Shown piece by piece: positions 15,470 through 23,299 of a stretch of DNA of 64,000 nt. The notes under the pieces were generated by a model. The model was not told the DNA's origin and searched no databases. It was given only the letters and a program-made list of their open reading frames with translations. The DNA lies in the IMG/VR virus record IMGVR_UViG_3300025127_008281, positions 1-64,000 of that record; one strand, given 5' to 3'. Within the stretch, counting starts at the first letter, position 1, and each line of letters begins with the position of its first letter. The DNA is from a virus. The translations under genes and the position numbers were made by a program.

Positions 15470-15478
15470 ATTTGTAAA
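15450..15478 (-). promoter_or_regulatory. Sigma70 promoter overlapping palindrome
   Basis: TTTACA (15473-15478), 17-bp spacer, TATAAT (15450-15455). Predicted leader to the ATG at 15429 is about 14 nt with no Shine-Dalgarno sequence. Confidence 0.65.
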
Positions 15479-15485
15479 GTTTTAA

Positions 15486-16235
15486 TTAAGCAACTTTTAC
15501 TTTGTCTGCTAGTTCTTTGGTATCAATGAAAGTCATGGTTTCGTTCTTAGTGATATTGTCTAACCATGCATTTCTTTTTACGACTAACATGAAAGCATTT
15601 CTTGGAACATCAGTCAAGTTTTGAGTTTGGTGTCCGGTGTGATCCGGATTGAAAATCAAAAACTGTCCTTTCTGTAGATTAATGCTTACTTCTGAATCAG
15701 CAGTTTTAAATCTGTACCAAGCACCACCTGGTTGATCAGTCAGTTGCACGAATATTCTTAGAGTCTCGCCGTGTTTAGTGCCACGTTGATTGTCAAAGTC
15801 AGTGTGCATCTGCATGTAAGCGCCTGGTTGTTGTTGGAAGATTCTAATCCTCGTTTTTTCACACTGAAACCAGTCACATATTGCGGCCAGTTGTGGCGAA
15901 GAAAGTTTAGAATTAGTGTCTTGATAGTCTGCTGGATTTTCTTCTTTCCAGAAGTCTTGTAGTTGGTCGTGTGTGGTATCTTTACCATCTGCACTTCTAA
16001 AAGAGTTGTAAAGGTATTGAGTGTCTTGGCCTTTCATTGCGTCAACTTTCTCAACTTCCTTAAAGCCTTTTCCTCTCTTTGTGAAGTTTAGAGCCTTCAG
16101 TTCATCTTCCCAGTCTCCTTGGAAAATGTATGAAGAAGCATAGATACCAGTAGAAGGATTCCATCCTTCTGGTTGATGATTGATAACGTTTTCAATCACG
16201 CCGTCTTCATTTGTCTTGGTTTCAAACTTGTACAT
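15486..16235 (-). CDS. 2OG-Fe(II) oxygenase-like protein B
   Basis: 249 aa. HxD motif in MQMHTDFDNQ, RIFVQLTDQPGGAWYRF, and GQFLIFNPDHTGHQTQN with the distal His, followed by a basic strand; typical of 2OG/Fe(II) dioxygenases. It differs from proteins A and C, so it is not a simple duplicate. A perfect T4-type late box 34 nt upstream and AAGGAG before the ATG suggest late expression in addition to readthrough. Substrate unknown. Confidence 0.7.
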   Translation of the reverse strand: MYKFETKTNEDGVIENVINHQPEGWNPSTGIYASSYIFQGDWEDELKALNFTKRGKGFKEVEKVDAMKGQDTQYLYNSFRSADGKDTTHDQLQDFWKEENPADYQDTNSKLSSPQLAAICDWFQCEKTRIRIFQQQPGAYMQMHTDFDNQRGTKHGETLRIFVQLTDQPGGAWYRFKTADSEVSINLQKGQFLIFNPDHTGHQTQNLTDVPRNAFMLVVKRNAWLDNITKNETMTFIDTKELADKVKVA

Positions 16236-16269
16236 AGTTTGTTTCTCCTTAAGGTTTTGACTCCGCTAG

Positions 16270-16277
16270 TATTTATA
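16270..16277 (-). promoter_or_regulatory. Perfect T4 late promoter TATAAATA
   Basis: TATAAATA on the minus strand, overlapping the end of the preceding gene, 34 nt before the ATG at 16235. Leader of about 29 nt with AAGGAG. Confidence 0.6.
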
Positions 16278-16995
16278 TGGCTATATTAAAGTTTTTGTTT
16301 TTTTCTACAAAGTCACTGGTTCCTGTGATTTTAAGTATAGATCTTGCCGAATAACCAGCGTTGGCCGTAGAGTGTGGTACATTTCGCCAATCAAATTTTA
16401 TAACATCACCTTTTTTCCAGTTACACCAATGATCTGTTCCAAACTGCCACATCCATCCAGGTTGCCAATCTGTCAATGCTACAAATATACGATGTAGGTT
16501 TTGCATACCTTTTGGTTGTTTTAGTTTTTTATCTAAGGGTAGGGCACTCAATTTTTCAATGTCCTTGTACCAGCCGTTGAGTGAGTCGCAATGGAGATTT
16601 TTCATACTGCCGGGCTCTTGGACATTAATTGCCACTTTGTAATCCGTGAAACCCAATGCCTCGGCTATCCTATTTGCCAACTCATCTCCACGATATTCCT
16701 TATAACCATAGTCGAAGTTATTGGCCTTTAGTAGTGCTATTTCACTTATGTCTACGTTCTGGTTACCTTCTAGTTTTTCAGAGGCCTTGAGGGATAAATG
16801 GTCAGTGCTGAAACTCCAGTCGCCACCAACCTCACCTATTTTTTCAAAGGTGTAATCGCCAGGCTTGTAGTTGGACAGAGCCAACATGCACTCTGTCCAG
16901 TTGAATGCAGGGTCTTTCAACAACTGCAACCAATCTCCTACGGTTTTGACTTGCTCGTATTTTTTCTTATAATCTATACGATCTCCATGCGACAT
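16273..16995 (-). CDS. 2OG-Fe(II) oxygenase-like protein C
   Basis: 240 aa, paralogue of protein A (14689-15429). It has LHCDSLNGW for the first metal site, RIFVALTDWQPGWMW, NWKKGDVIKFDWRNVPHSTANAG and ILKITGTSD. Its ATG overlaps the TctC stop as TAATG, tying this enzyme to the transporter translationally. Confidence 0.65.
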   Translation of the reverse strand: MSHGDRIDYKKKYEQVKTVGDWLQLLKDPAFNWTECMLALSNYKPGDYTFEKIGEVGGDWSFSTDHLSLKASEKLEGNQNVDISEIALLKANNFDYGYKEYRGDELANRIAEALGFTDYKVAINVQEPGSMKNLHCDSLNGWYKDIEKLSALPLDKKLKQPKGMQNLHRIFVALTDWQPGWMWQFGTDHWCNWKKGDVIKFDWRNVPHSTANAGYSARSILKITGTSDFVEKNKNFNIAI

Positions 16996-17864
16996 TACTC
17001 TTGCAAGTTCTTAACACTTGTCTCCCACTGCGTGGTGATTTGACTAGGTGTAAGATCCCACATTACATTCAGTACTTTGCCGCCTTGAGTATATTCGTAC
17101 ATGGCACTTGCTGAATCCATGTGTACGTCTTTTATTCTTGACCTCAAGGTTGCAACTTCGTCAGCGGTCATGTTTAACGCCAACCAAACTGCATCATATC
17201 CAGCAATCAAAAGTGTGTTGCTTGGATCCATTGTTGCCAACGGTATCAGGTCCGAATCTTTATTAGCACTATACTCATAGAAACAACTTCCACCGTTTTT
17301 GATTATATCTCTGCCGTGTTTAATCGACACCAATGCGTAATCAATTTCGCCGTTATATAATCCAGTTTTAGTTGCCCCTGATCCATCATAAGCAATAGGT
17401 TTTACTTTTGCTCCAAATGATTCCTTGAGTGCCAACACAGCTCTGCTGAAAGGTTTGACTGGTGTGGTATGCCCGACTGTGTGAGTGTTTTTCATGATCG
17501 AATCAGCATCGTAGTTTATCGAACACAAGCTCATCACTGTACTGTCATATCTAACAACCTGCTCTGGTTTCACTTCAAATGTTGCACAGCCACTTCCATC
17601 CCTGCCTACTGCTTCAAAGTCATTAGCCCATGGCATAAGCACAGGACCCTTAATACTTTTCAGCATCTGCACAGCGGTGCAGTAATCGCCAGGAATTTTA
17701 AGGTCTATGTTGTAGTATTTTTGCAGATCTTTAGACACAGCCGTCATCTGCATGGCAAACGAACCTGTCTTTGATCCTGCATTTAATATTGTCAGTGACT
17801 CTTTGGCAAATGAGTTTGACACGAAGAGACAAGAAAATATTAATGTTAGTATTATTTTTCTCAT
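16995..17864 (-). CDS. TctC-like periplasmic solute-binding protein
   Basis: 289 aa with a signal peptide (IILTLIFSCLFVSNSFAK). The rest fits a TctC/TTT solute-binding protein: LTILNAGSKTGSF at the start, IKPIAYDGSGATKTGLYNGEIDYALVS in the middle, and GYDAVWLALNMTADEVATLR near the end. TctC proteins bind carboxylates in the periplasm and hand them to TctA. It lies 98 nt after tctA and is coupled to an oxygenase gene. No tctB is present, as also at the second locus. Confidence 0.75.
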   Translation of the reverse strand: MRKIILTLIFSCLFVSNSFAKESLTILNAGSKTGSFAMQMTAVSKDLQKYYNIDLKIPGDYCTAVQMLKSIKGPVLMPWANDFEAVGRDGSGCATFEVKPEQVVRYDSTVMSLCSINYDADSIMKNTHTVGHTTPVKPFSRAVLALKESFGAKVKPIAYDGSGATKTGLYNGEIDYALVSIKHGRDIIKNGGSCFYEYSANKDSDLIPLATMDPSNTLLIAGYDAVWLALNMTADEVATLRSRIKDVHMDSASAMYEYTQGGKVLNVMWDLTPSQITTQWETSVKNLQE

Positions 17865-17894
17865 TTTTTTCCTTTATATTAACGTTAAAATATA

Positions 17895-17923
17895 ATAATA
17901 ATTGAAAAGAAATGAAAGGTCAA
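17895..17923 (-). promoter_or_regulatory. Sigma70 promoter of TctC gene
   Basis: TTGACC (17918-17923), 17-bp spacer, TATTAT (17895-17900), in the TctA-TctC gap. Leader of about 24 nt with AAAGGA. Confidence 0.6.
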
Positions 17924-17962
17924 GTCTGACAATTATTATAACTTGACTCCAATTAATATTTA

Positions 17963-19288
17963 TTACCAATATAAACTGATCAGTCTGTTTGCGGCATCGA
18001 TCATTCTATCATGCACTAGAAAAGCAAATATAAGAGGCATGGTATCTAACTTGCGTACAATAAAAGCCAAAGGTAAAAGTGCAAGTGCCACTAAGACATA
18101 ATATAAGGTTTGATAGTTGAGATATCCTACCCAAACAATAACTCCAACAAAGCCAATCAATATTGAAGTGTACATTAATTTAATGTTCAGTTGAAATAGT
18201 TTTATAATGTGTTTGGCTAGAGGCCATGCAAGGCAAAGGCCCACTATGTTCAAGAATACGAGGCTAACACCTACCACAACAAAGATATCATTGAATGTTG
18301 TCGTGTCAAGCCTGAATCCTTTTGATTCGACAAGGCCTAATACTAATGCCTCACTGCCGGCTAATGGTATTCCCAAAAGCAACAATGGAAGTAGGTGACT
18401 GAATGCGCCGGCATTGTTTGCGGTCTCTGATGCAACTATTCTTTGCACAGGCGTGGTTTCCCTGCTTTTAGCATCCACCCATGCAAGTTGGCTAGACATT
18501 GTTGTGGTAAGCCCCGGAGCAAGTCCTCCCATAAATCCAAGCATACTATACCAACTGCTGGTTACCCAATTGAAATTGACCTTACTAGGTTTGTAATCTA
18601 ATGTTTTGTAATTCACTTTGGTTGAATAATTTTTTAAAACTTCTGGTAATCCTAATAGAATTATGACAACTACTATCATGGGAAATCCTTGATACAAAAG
18701 ATGACTGTCGAATGTTAAAATTTTGGTCTGTGTCCATTTTTCATATCCTATCAATCCTATTGCAAAACCCGTTATGATAAGCAATATGTTTACCCAGTAT
18801 TTGTTTTCTTTGAATATAAAAACCATGGCACCAAGCACAATACAGTATAAAGAAAACTGCACGAGAGTGTTGAAGAAATGCACGGTATATATCAACCAAT
18901 CCAGTAACAACCAAGTTAATGCCAAAACTATTACGCCGCCAAATGTGGATCCAATTGCACTTCCTACTATCGCCTGATATATTTGTTGCGGACTCTTCAA
19001 ATTCCTTGATTCAATAACGGCAGGTACGGACGAAGACTCGCCAGGTATTCCAAATGTAATTGCAGGTATACTCCCAATGTATTGTGATATTGTTGTAAGT
19101 GCTGTGTATAGAACAATTATTTGCAAAGGTTCTAGATGAATAAGATATGGGAAAATGATCAACAATGCGGCAAAGTTTCCGATGCCTGGTATACATCCAC
19201 TGATCAAGCCAGCCAGTATTCCAATTATTGCAGGGTTGATTAGTTCCATCATAAATGCCAGTGTAGCATAGAAATCAGCAGGAGTCAA
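17963..19288 (-). CDS. TctA-like carboxylate transporter, large membrane subunit
   Basis: 441 aa, roughly 10-12 hydrophobic segments. Signature loops of TctA are seen: ISGCIPGIGNFAALL near the start and the repeated half-site FGIPGESSSVPAV. The start is TTG at 19288 preceded by AGGGA; the first ATG would be at 19252. TctA is the membrane channel of tripartite tricarboxylate transporters, which import citrate or other carboxylates in a Na+ or H+ coupled way. Substrate not determinable. First gene of a run with TctC and three 2OG oxygenases. Confidence 0.85.
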   Translation of the reverse strand: MTPADFYATLAFMMELINPAIIGILAGLISGCIPGIGNFAALLIIFPYLIHLEPLQIIVLYTALTTISQYIGSIPAITFGIPGESSSVPAVIESRNLKSPQQIYQAIVGSAIGSTFGGVIVLALTWLLLDWLIYTVHFFNTLVQFSLYCIVLGAMVFIFKENKYWVNILLIITGFAIGLIGYEKWTQTKILTFDSHLLYQGFPMIVVVIILLGLPEVLKNYSTKVNYKTLDYKPSKVNFNWVTSSWYSMLGFMGGLAPGLTTTMSSQLAWVDAKSRETTPVQRIVASETANNAGAFSHLLPLLLLGIPLAGSEALVLGLVESKGFRLDTTTFNDIFVVVGVSLVFLNIVGLCLAWPLAKHIIKLFQLNIKLMYTSILIGFVGVIVWVGYLNYQTLYYVLVALALLPLAFIVRKLDTMPLIFAFLVHDRMIDAANRLISLYW

Positions 19289-19389
19289 ATGCTGTCCCTA
19301 ATACTACACTGCTCTTGATATTTGTTAGCGAGAAATTCGCACACGGCCCGGCTCACGCATTTAAGACATAGAAGTCGGTTTTTTTGCCG

Positions 19390-19408
19390 GCGTCACTGAT
19401 AGTGGCGC
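19390..19408. other. Hairpin at 5' end of TctA leader
   Basis: GCGCCAC and GTGACGC (minus strand, one G-T pair) enclose a 5-nt loop about 3 nt after the predicted late start site. The whole leader, about 120 nt to the TTG at 19288, is GC-richer than its surroundings and includes GCCGGGCC. No known riboswitch class was recognised. Confidence 0.35.
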
Positions 19409-19416
19409 TACAATGA

Positions 19417-19423
19417 TATTTAG
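19417..19423 (-). promoter_or_regulatory. Late promoter CTAAATA of tctA
   Basis: CTAAATA on the minus strand overlaps the stop of the 50-aa ORF. Transcription would begin near 19411 and run through a structured leader to tctA. Confidence 0.4.
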
Positions 19424-19572
19424 TTTAAATTATTATATTGTTTACAGAGATGGACATAAACTTTTGTCCAGTATTTTTTAAACCATGGATCTTCTGCAGA
19501 AGTCATCATTTGAAAAGCATTATTCAATAATCTTTTTTTGCTTGGTAAAAATTGTTTTGCTAAAGGTGTCAT
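19420..19572 (-). CDS. Small hypothetical protein, 50 aa
   Basis: Basic, Trp/Tyr-containing protein. Its start overlaps the preceding stop as ATGA, which supports a real coupled gene. No signal peptide or known motif. Confidence 0.5.
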   Translation of the reverse strand: MTPLAKQFLPSKKRLLNNAFQMMTSAEDPWFKKYWTKVYVHLCKQYNNLN

Positions 19573-20090
19573 TTAAGATTGGCCAATATTTCTGCTTCCT
19601 TACGTTTGGCTATATCGGCTTTGGCCTGTTGTTCTTCTTCGATCTCTTCCGCTGACTTAACTTTCTCTGGCTCTAATTTCTCAGGAGCTTCTATGGGCAT
19701 ACCTGCATTGTCGAACCATCTGCCATCCGCAGTCACCCTGCAAGGACTATAAAAGTTTTTCTTTTCTTTGGTGATAGCATCTTTGCTCGTTACTAATCTT
19801 CTTTTCGAATATAATTTGCCTGTGTACACTGTGCCATCTGCTTGTACCAATCTTTCGCCACCTTTGAATATACTACCATAGATCCTGTCGATCATAATGT
19901 ATTCCTCACCATCCTCGTCCTTTTTACGTTTTGCCTTGTCGTACTTTTTAGGTAACTTATGGATGTCTTCGGGCATGGACGTGTAGAACATATTTGTGTA
20001 GGAGTGGAATATGTCCCTTTGAAATCTGCTTTGAGGTTTCTCTGTTATCTTGCTAAGATTGTCTAATAATTCTTTTGATTTTTTACTCAT
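19569..20090 (-). CDS. Hypothetical protein, 173 aa
   Basis: Basic centre with beta-type repeats (DRIYGSIFKGGERL, GTVYTGKLYSKRRL) and an acidic coiled-coil-like C-terminus rich in Glu/Lys. No membrane segment. It is coupled to the next gene by ATGA and to the upstream 48-aa ORF in the same way. Family not recognised. Confidence 0.6.
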   Translation of the reverse strand: MSKKSKELLDNLSKITEKPQSRFQRDIFHSYTNMFYTSMPEDIHKLPKKYDKAKRKKDEDGEEYIMIDRIYGSIFKGGERLVQADGTVYTGKLYSKRRLVTSKDAITKEKKNFYSPCRVTADGRWFDNAGMPIEAPEKLEPEKVKSAEEIEEEQQAKADIAKRKEAEILANLK

Positions 20091-20233
20091 AATTCTAAAA
20101 CAACACTGAGGTAAGTAGATGTATTCTCGCGGTTTAGCCTGTCACAACCTCCGCATCTAAAATGCATCAGCCCTAAACGGGTAAAAATAAGATTACAAAT
20201 GAGTAATACACACTTGAACCTCAATGCTGTCAT
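20087..20233 (-). CDS. Small protein with CxxC motif, 48 aa
   Basis: Reading frame with a hydrophobic start and a central FRCGGCDR that could be half of a zinc knuckle. Its TGA overlaps the ATG of the 173-aa gene. The ATG is 9 nt past a good -10 box; an internal ATG (residue 23) would give a 26-aa version. It might be a leader ORF rather than a functional protein. Confidence 0.4.
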   Translation of the reverse strand: MTALRFKCVLLICNLIFTRLGLMHFRCGGCDRLNRENTSTYLSVVLEL

Positions 20234-20242
20234 GATGTTACC

Positions 20243-20271
20243 ATTATATATGAAATTTGGTTATTGGTCAA
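20243..20271 (-). promoter_or_regulatory. Sigma70 promoter
   Basis: TTGACC (20266-20271), 17-bp spacer, TATAAT (20243-20248), reading toward 20090. It overlaps the end of the upstream gene. Confidence 0.65.
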
Positions 20272-20791
20272 CCTGCACACCCAACATCTGAAAATGTTTC
20301 CATATTGTGTAGGTTTCTAGGTCGATAACGTTACCTTTGACATCTTTGATTGTTTTGGTAAATCCTGCGTTCTTGTATCTGCGGAATGGATATTCCCAAT
20401 TTCCCGATAGTTGCCAGTCACCTTCAAGTATGTGTTTGTCATCGTCATCTATTAGACATAGAGGCATCTGTAACACCCAACGACTAGATATCTTGTCGTG
20501 TAGATATGCGGTGATAATCTTGTTTTGTGGAATGACATGTTCAAGATGTTGTTTGCCCTGCATGTCAACTGCTTTGTAATGATATCCCATTGGCGCCAAT
20601 TGTTTCTGCATAGATCTTATGTACAGAACCAGTGAAGTTTTTATGTGTTTTTTTGTAGCCTGGCTCCATCTATCATCAAACAGATCCTGCTTCATCCTAT
20701 CTACGTAGTTTGCCAATTCCTCCAGTGCAGGCCGCTGTTTACTTTTGAAACTTATTTCAGGTAAGTTGTTAAGGTCTTGCAAGTGTTTCAT
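20261..20791 (-). CDS. Hypothetical protein with LEHVIPQ motif, 176 aa
   Basis: Soluble, helical first half. LEHVIPQNKI near residue 83 recalls the first line of HNH nuclease motifs such as in GmrSD C-domains (LEHILPQ), but I see no clear second half, so a nuclease role is only a possibility. Overlaps the preceding gene by 23 nt. Confidence 0.5.
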   Translation of the reverse strand: MKHLQDLNNLPEISFKSKQRPALEELANYVDRMKQDLFDDRWSQATKKHIKTSLVLYIRSMQKQLAPMGYHYKAVDMQGKQHLEHVIPQNKIITAYLHDKISSRWVLQMPLCLIDDDDKHILEGDWQLSGNWEYPFRRYKNAGFTKTIKDVKGNVIDLETYTIWKHFQMLGVQVDQ

Positions 20792-20957
20792 AAAATTGTT
20801 CCTTGTTAATCATCTCTAATTCAACAGCATCGGCTCCTTCATCATAGTGCTCTAAAACTTCTGCCTGTATCTCTTTCCAACTACCCCATAACCATAATTC
20901 CTCTGTTTTATTCTTCTTAGTCACAAAACATCTGTAATAACAAAGTTTATTTGACAT
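20769..20957 (-). CDS. Small hypothetical protein, 62 aa
   Basis: Start chosen at MSNKLCYYRCF (20957), which overlaps the ParB-like gene by 11 nt; a longer form from 21011 would overlap more. Trp-rich centre, acidic second half. Function unknown. Confidence 0.5.
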   Translation of the reverse strand: MSNKLCYYRCFVTKKNKTEELWLWGSWKEIQAEVLEHYDEGADAVELEMINKEQFYETLARP

Positions 20958-22023
20958 ATTTGTTAAAGGCGGTCTGAGCTTCTGAGTCACTCGCGATATC
21001 GCCGTCCTCAAGTTTCAATGTAACATTTGGCATATAGCTTGGCTCGAACGTGCCATCCTCCATCAGGTAAACCTCTCTTAACATGTGGGCCATCGCCACT
21101 GGTGCGTCCCAGCCAACGCCGTTTGCGTGTTGCCATTGTTTCTTGGTGGCCGTATGTATTAGGGTGGCACTCGGACAAACTTTCTTGGCAGTCTCAAGCA
21201 TCTTTGTCATCCAATCATTTGGCAATCTTTTAAGACGTTTGGCTTCCTGTCCCATCTGATATTGCTTCATTAGACCTATAAACAATCCTTGGTTGATCTC
21301 ACCACCTTCTTCTTCTCCATATACGTTCTTTATCGACACAAGGGCGTCGGTCAATCCAACAGGCCCAGCCATCTTTATGCCTTTGTATGCATAATCAAAG
21401 TGTGAGAAATAGTGTTTGTTAGGACCGCATTTGCCCGGACTCTTCCTAACACGTTTAGGCTCAAGATCTATTTCACAAGTGTCAAACACCTGTTGCACCA
21501 AATGTGCAGTTACAACTCTTTCTGTTTCTGTTTCTCCCATTTTGTATCTATGCAATAGACATCTATGAATCTCTTCCGTGCCTGCTCTCAGTATGCCAGA
21601 GTCATTCACTATCTCAAATGCTTCGGCGTCAAAGGCCGGCTCGTCTGTTTCTACTATTGTGACTGGTATCTTTTTCCAACCAAGCAATGCAAGAGCCACT
21701 GCTCGATGTTGTCCGTCAAATATGTATAGTGTCTCTCCGTCTGACCTTTTGACCGCTGATACAGGACAACACACACGTGGGTCAAATTTCTTCATGATGT
21801 TCATCACATGTCCTGCCCTCACGTCACGTTGCACCGAATAGTTGAACGCAAAGTGCTCTAATGGATGATCCTCAACTCCCTTGGGTAACAACCTACCTTT
21901 TGCTATTTGATTCTGTAAATTTACTTTTGCTTCTGCTAATTTGCTTGTCCAGTTTGGTACATCTTGTGGTGCTTCTTTTTTAACCTCGTCGACAACGTCA
22001 AGAAGCATTTTTACCTTGCTCAT
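20947..22023 (-). CDS. ParB/sulfiredoxin-like domain protein
   Basis: 358 aa. An N-terminal region ends in the ParB/Srx catalytic-type motif FDGQHRAVALALLGW (about residues 100-114) preceded by CPVSAVKR. The rest is a long unique domain. ParB/Srx-fold proteins can be CTP-binding DNA partitioning proteins, nucleases, or small-molecule-modifying enzymes; the DGQHR type is common in phages and plasmids. Which role applies here cannot be told. Start has AGGAG 6 nt upstream. Confidence 0.7.
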   Translation of the reverse strand: MSKVKMLLDVVDEVKKEAPQDVPNWTSKLAEAKVNLQNQIAKGRLLPKGVEDHPLEHFAFNYSVQRDVRAGHVMNIMKKFDPRVCCPVSAVKRSDGETLYIFDGQHRAVALALLGWKKIPVTIVETDEPAFDAEAFEIVNDSGILRAGTEEIHRCLLHRYKMGETETERVVTAHLVQQVFDTCEIDLEPKRVRKSPGKCGPNKHYFSHFDYAYKGIKMAGPVGLTDALVSIKNVYGEEEGGEINQGLFIGLMKQYQMGQEAKRLKRLPNDWMTKMLETAKKVCPSATLIHTATKKQWQHANGVGWDAPVAMAHMLREVYLMEDGTFEPSYMPNVTLKLEDGDIASDSEAQTAFNKYVK

Positions 22024-22096
22024 ACAATCTCCTATAGTTAATATGCTGTATCGTTAGAACATGCCAACAATAGGCTAAATCTAAAAATACTATACT

Positions 22097-22125
22097 AGTA
22101 TAATATAGGAAAATGAAAATGTCAA
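22097..22125 (-). promoter_or_regulatory. Sigma70 promoter of ParB-like gene
   Basis: TTGACA (22120-22125), 17-bp spacer, TATACT (22097-22102), directly after the upstream stop. Leader about 70 nt. Confidence 0.65.
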
Positions 22126-22126
22126 T

Positions 22127-22309
22127 CTAATGCAATTCACAACTGGCACGGATTGCGTCTGTGTTGGTAATTGATGTGAACTCCCACTGGGCCTGGATGC
22201 ATGATTCAGCATCAGGGTGTTTAACACGATACCAGCCTTCTCTATCTAAGCTCTCCGCTGTGTGCCATTCTGTGCCTACCAGGAAATATACAACTAGGAA
22301 CCATTTCAT
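22127..22309 (-). CDS. Small exported or membrane protein, 60 aa
   Basis: Hydrophobic start (MKWFLVVYFLVG) and two later Cys. It resembles its upstream neighbour (22313-22519) in plan: short hydrophobic lead, acidic-polar domain, paired Cys. Possibly periplasmic. Family not recognised. Confidence 0.5.
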   Translation of the reverse strand: MKWFLVVYFLVGTEWHTAESLDREGWYRVKHPDAESCIQAQWEFTSITNTDAIRASCELH

Positions 22310-22312
22310 GTT

Positions 22313-22519
22313 TTAGATCGCATTTGGAATCTGCTCACAGGTGAAGTCAGATTTTTCTATTTGATATCCGTACACAGAGAAAGATTCAAGTATTCTGCTA
22401 TGTTTCGCCGAAGCATTTGCCATGCATTCGCTTTTGTTATTATAATATTTTATAGGGTCTTCCTGCATTACCACACATGGGTTTCCTAGAGTACACACCA
22501 CTATAATTACTTTCCACAT
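22313..22519 (-). CDS. Small exported protein, 68 aa
   Basis: Hydrophobic N-terminus (MWKVIIVVCTLG) with four Cys in total, spaced for disulfides. Tandem with the 60-aa gene of similar plan. Function unknown. Confidence 0.5.
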   Translation of the reverse strand: MWKVIIVVCTLGNPCVVMQEDPIKYYNNKSECMANASAKHSRILESFSVYGYQIEKSDFTCEQIPNAI

Positions 22520-22523
22520 TTGC

Positions 22524-22820
22524 TTACCTCGTTTTTTTCTTTCCTAATAAATCTCTTACAGTTTCTTTGCATGAATTGTGCCAGTACACACCTGACTCAC
22601 GCAGTAATTCATTGTTTTTTCTTAGTTTTTCCATTATGCGTTCAATTCTTTTAAACTTTGCCTCTGTTAGTCTTTTATCAATTGCCTTCTCACAAATAGT
22701 CAGTATTTGGTCAATGTCAGGACACGTGATATCAGGAACTTTAGGTGCCTTCTTTCGTATATTAGACCAATAATTGGTTCTTTTTTGTGCCCATTTAAAC
22801 ATTGACTTACCCCTTGACAT
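22524..22820 (-). CDS. Hypothetical basic protein, 98 aa
   Basis: Highly basic at both ends with helical centre and three Cys. Late-type TTAAATA lies 3 nt before the ATG. Family not recognised. Confidence 0.55.
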   Translation of the reverse strand: MSRGKSMFKWAQKRTNYWSNIRKKAPKVPDITCPDIDQILTICEKAIDKRLTEAKFKRIERIMEKLRKNNELLRESGVYWHNSCKETVRDLLGKKKTR

Positions 22821-22823
22821 TAA

Positions 22824-22830
22824 TATTTAA
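22824..22830 (-). promoter_or_regulatory. Late promoter TTAAATA, 3 nt before ATG
   Basis: If used, the +1 would fall just inside the first codon, so an internal start (residue 7) or a different promoter is possible. Confidence 0.3.
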
Positions 22831-22885
22831 TATCATTGAGTAGAGCCAGTTATGCTACTATAAGTTATGTGCTATGTGATTTGGA

Positions 22886-23053
22886 CTACTTTATTCCGTG
22901 TCTTTTCTCGTGATCTCTATGGCCTTTGTGACGGCCCATATAGTACTCACCAGGCTCGTAGTCCCAGACCTTGCCGTGATGTCCACGCCAGTCTGCCCAG
23001 GCCATTCTCAGTTTTACGATTAATCTGACTAACGGGTTGTGACTAATTCTCAT
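22886..23053 (-). CDS. His/Arg-rich small protein, 55 aa
   Basis: Start overlaps the previous stop as TAATG. The C-terminal half has seven His among basic residues (GRHKGHRDHEKRHG), which might bind metal or nucleic acid. Family not recognised. Confidence 0.55.
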   Translation of the reverse strand: MRISHNPLVRLIVKLRMAWADWRGHHGKVWDYEPGEYYMGRHKGHRDHEKRHGIK

Positions 23054-23256
23054 TATCTTCCTAGCTTTTTCTTTCTACCTAATGGTAATAGTTGGTCTTT
23101 GACGTAGACCTCCCCATTCTTCGTCGTCCACTCAATAGTTACCATCTTGGCCTTAGAACTGCCCTGAAATGACTTCACGGCCTTCTTGAAAGAAAGAGCT
23201 TCAACCTCTTTGGTCTCTGTCCCGTCATTAAATTTGAAAATTCTATTTTTTGGCAT
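23053..23256 (-). CDS. Small basic protein, 67 aa
   Basis: Start set at MPKNRIFKF (23256); an upstream extension is antisense to the tmRNA and is rejected. Beta-type N-terminus and very basic C-terminus (GRKKKLGR). Function unknown; coupled to the next gene. Confidence 0.55.
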   Translation of the reverse strand: MPKNRIFKFNDGTETKEVEALSFKKAVKSFQGSSKAKMVTIEWTTKNGEVYVKDQLLPLGRKKKLGR

Positions 23257-23299
23257 ATATTTTAATTTAGCACAAGATTGACAAAAGGTCAAGTCTATG

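Noticed and set aside
19300-19420. Possible tRNA in the GC-richer leader before tctA
   Set aside because: No four-arm fold, no T-loop consensus and no proper anticodon loop could be drawn on either strand.
20261-20791. HNH endonuclease from LEHVIPQ motif
   Set aside because: Only the first line of the motif is present; no second His/Asn pattern, so left as hypothetical.
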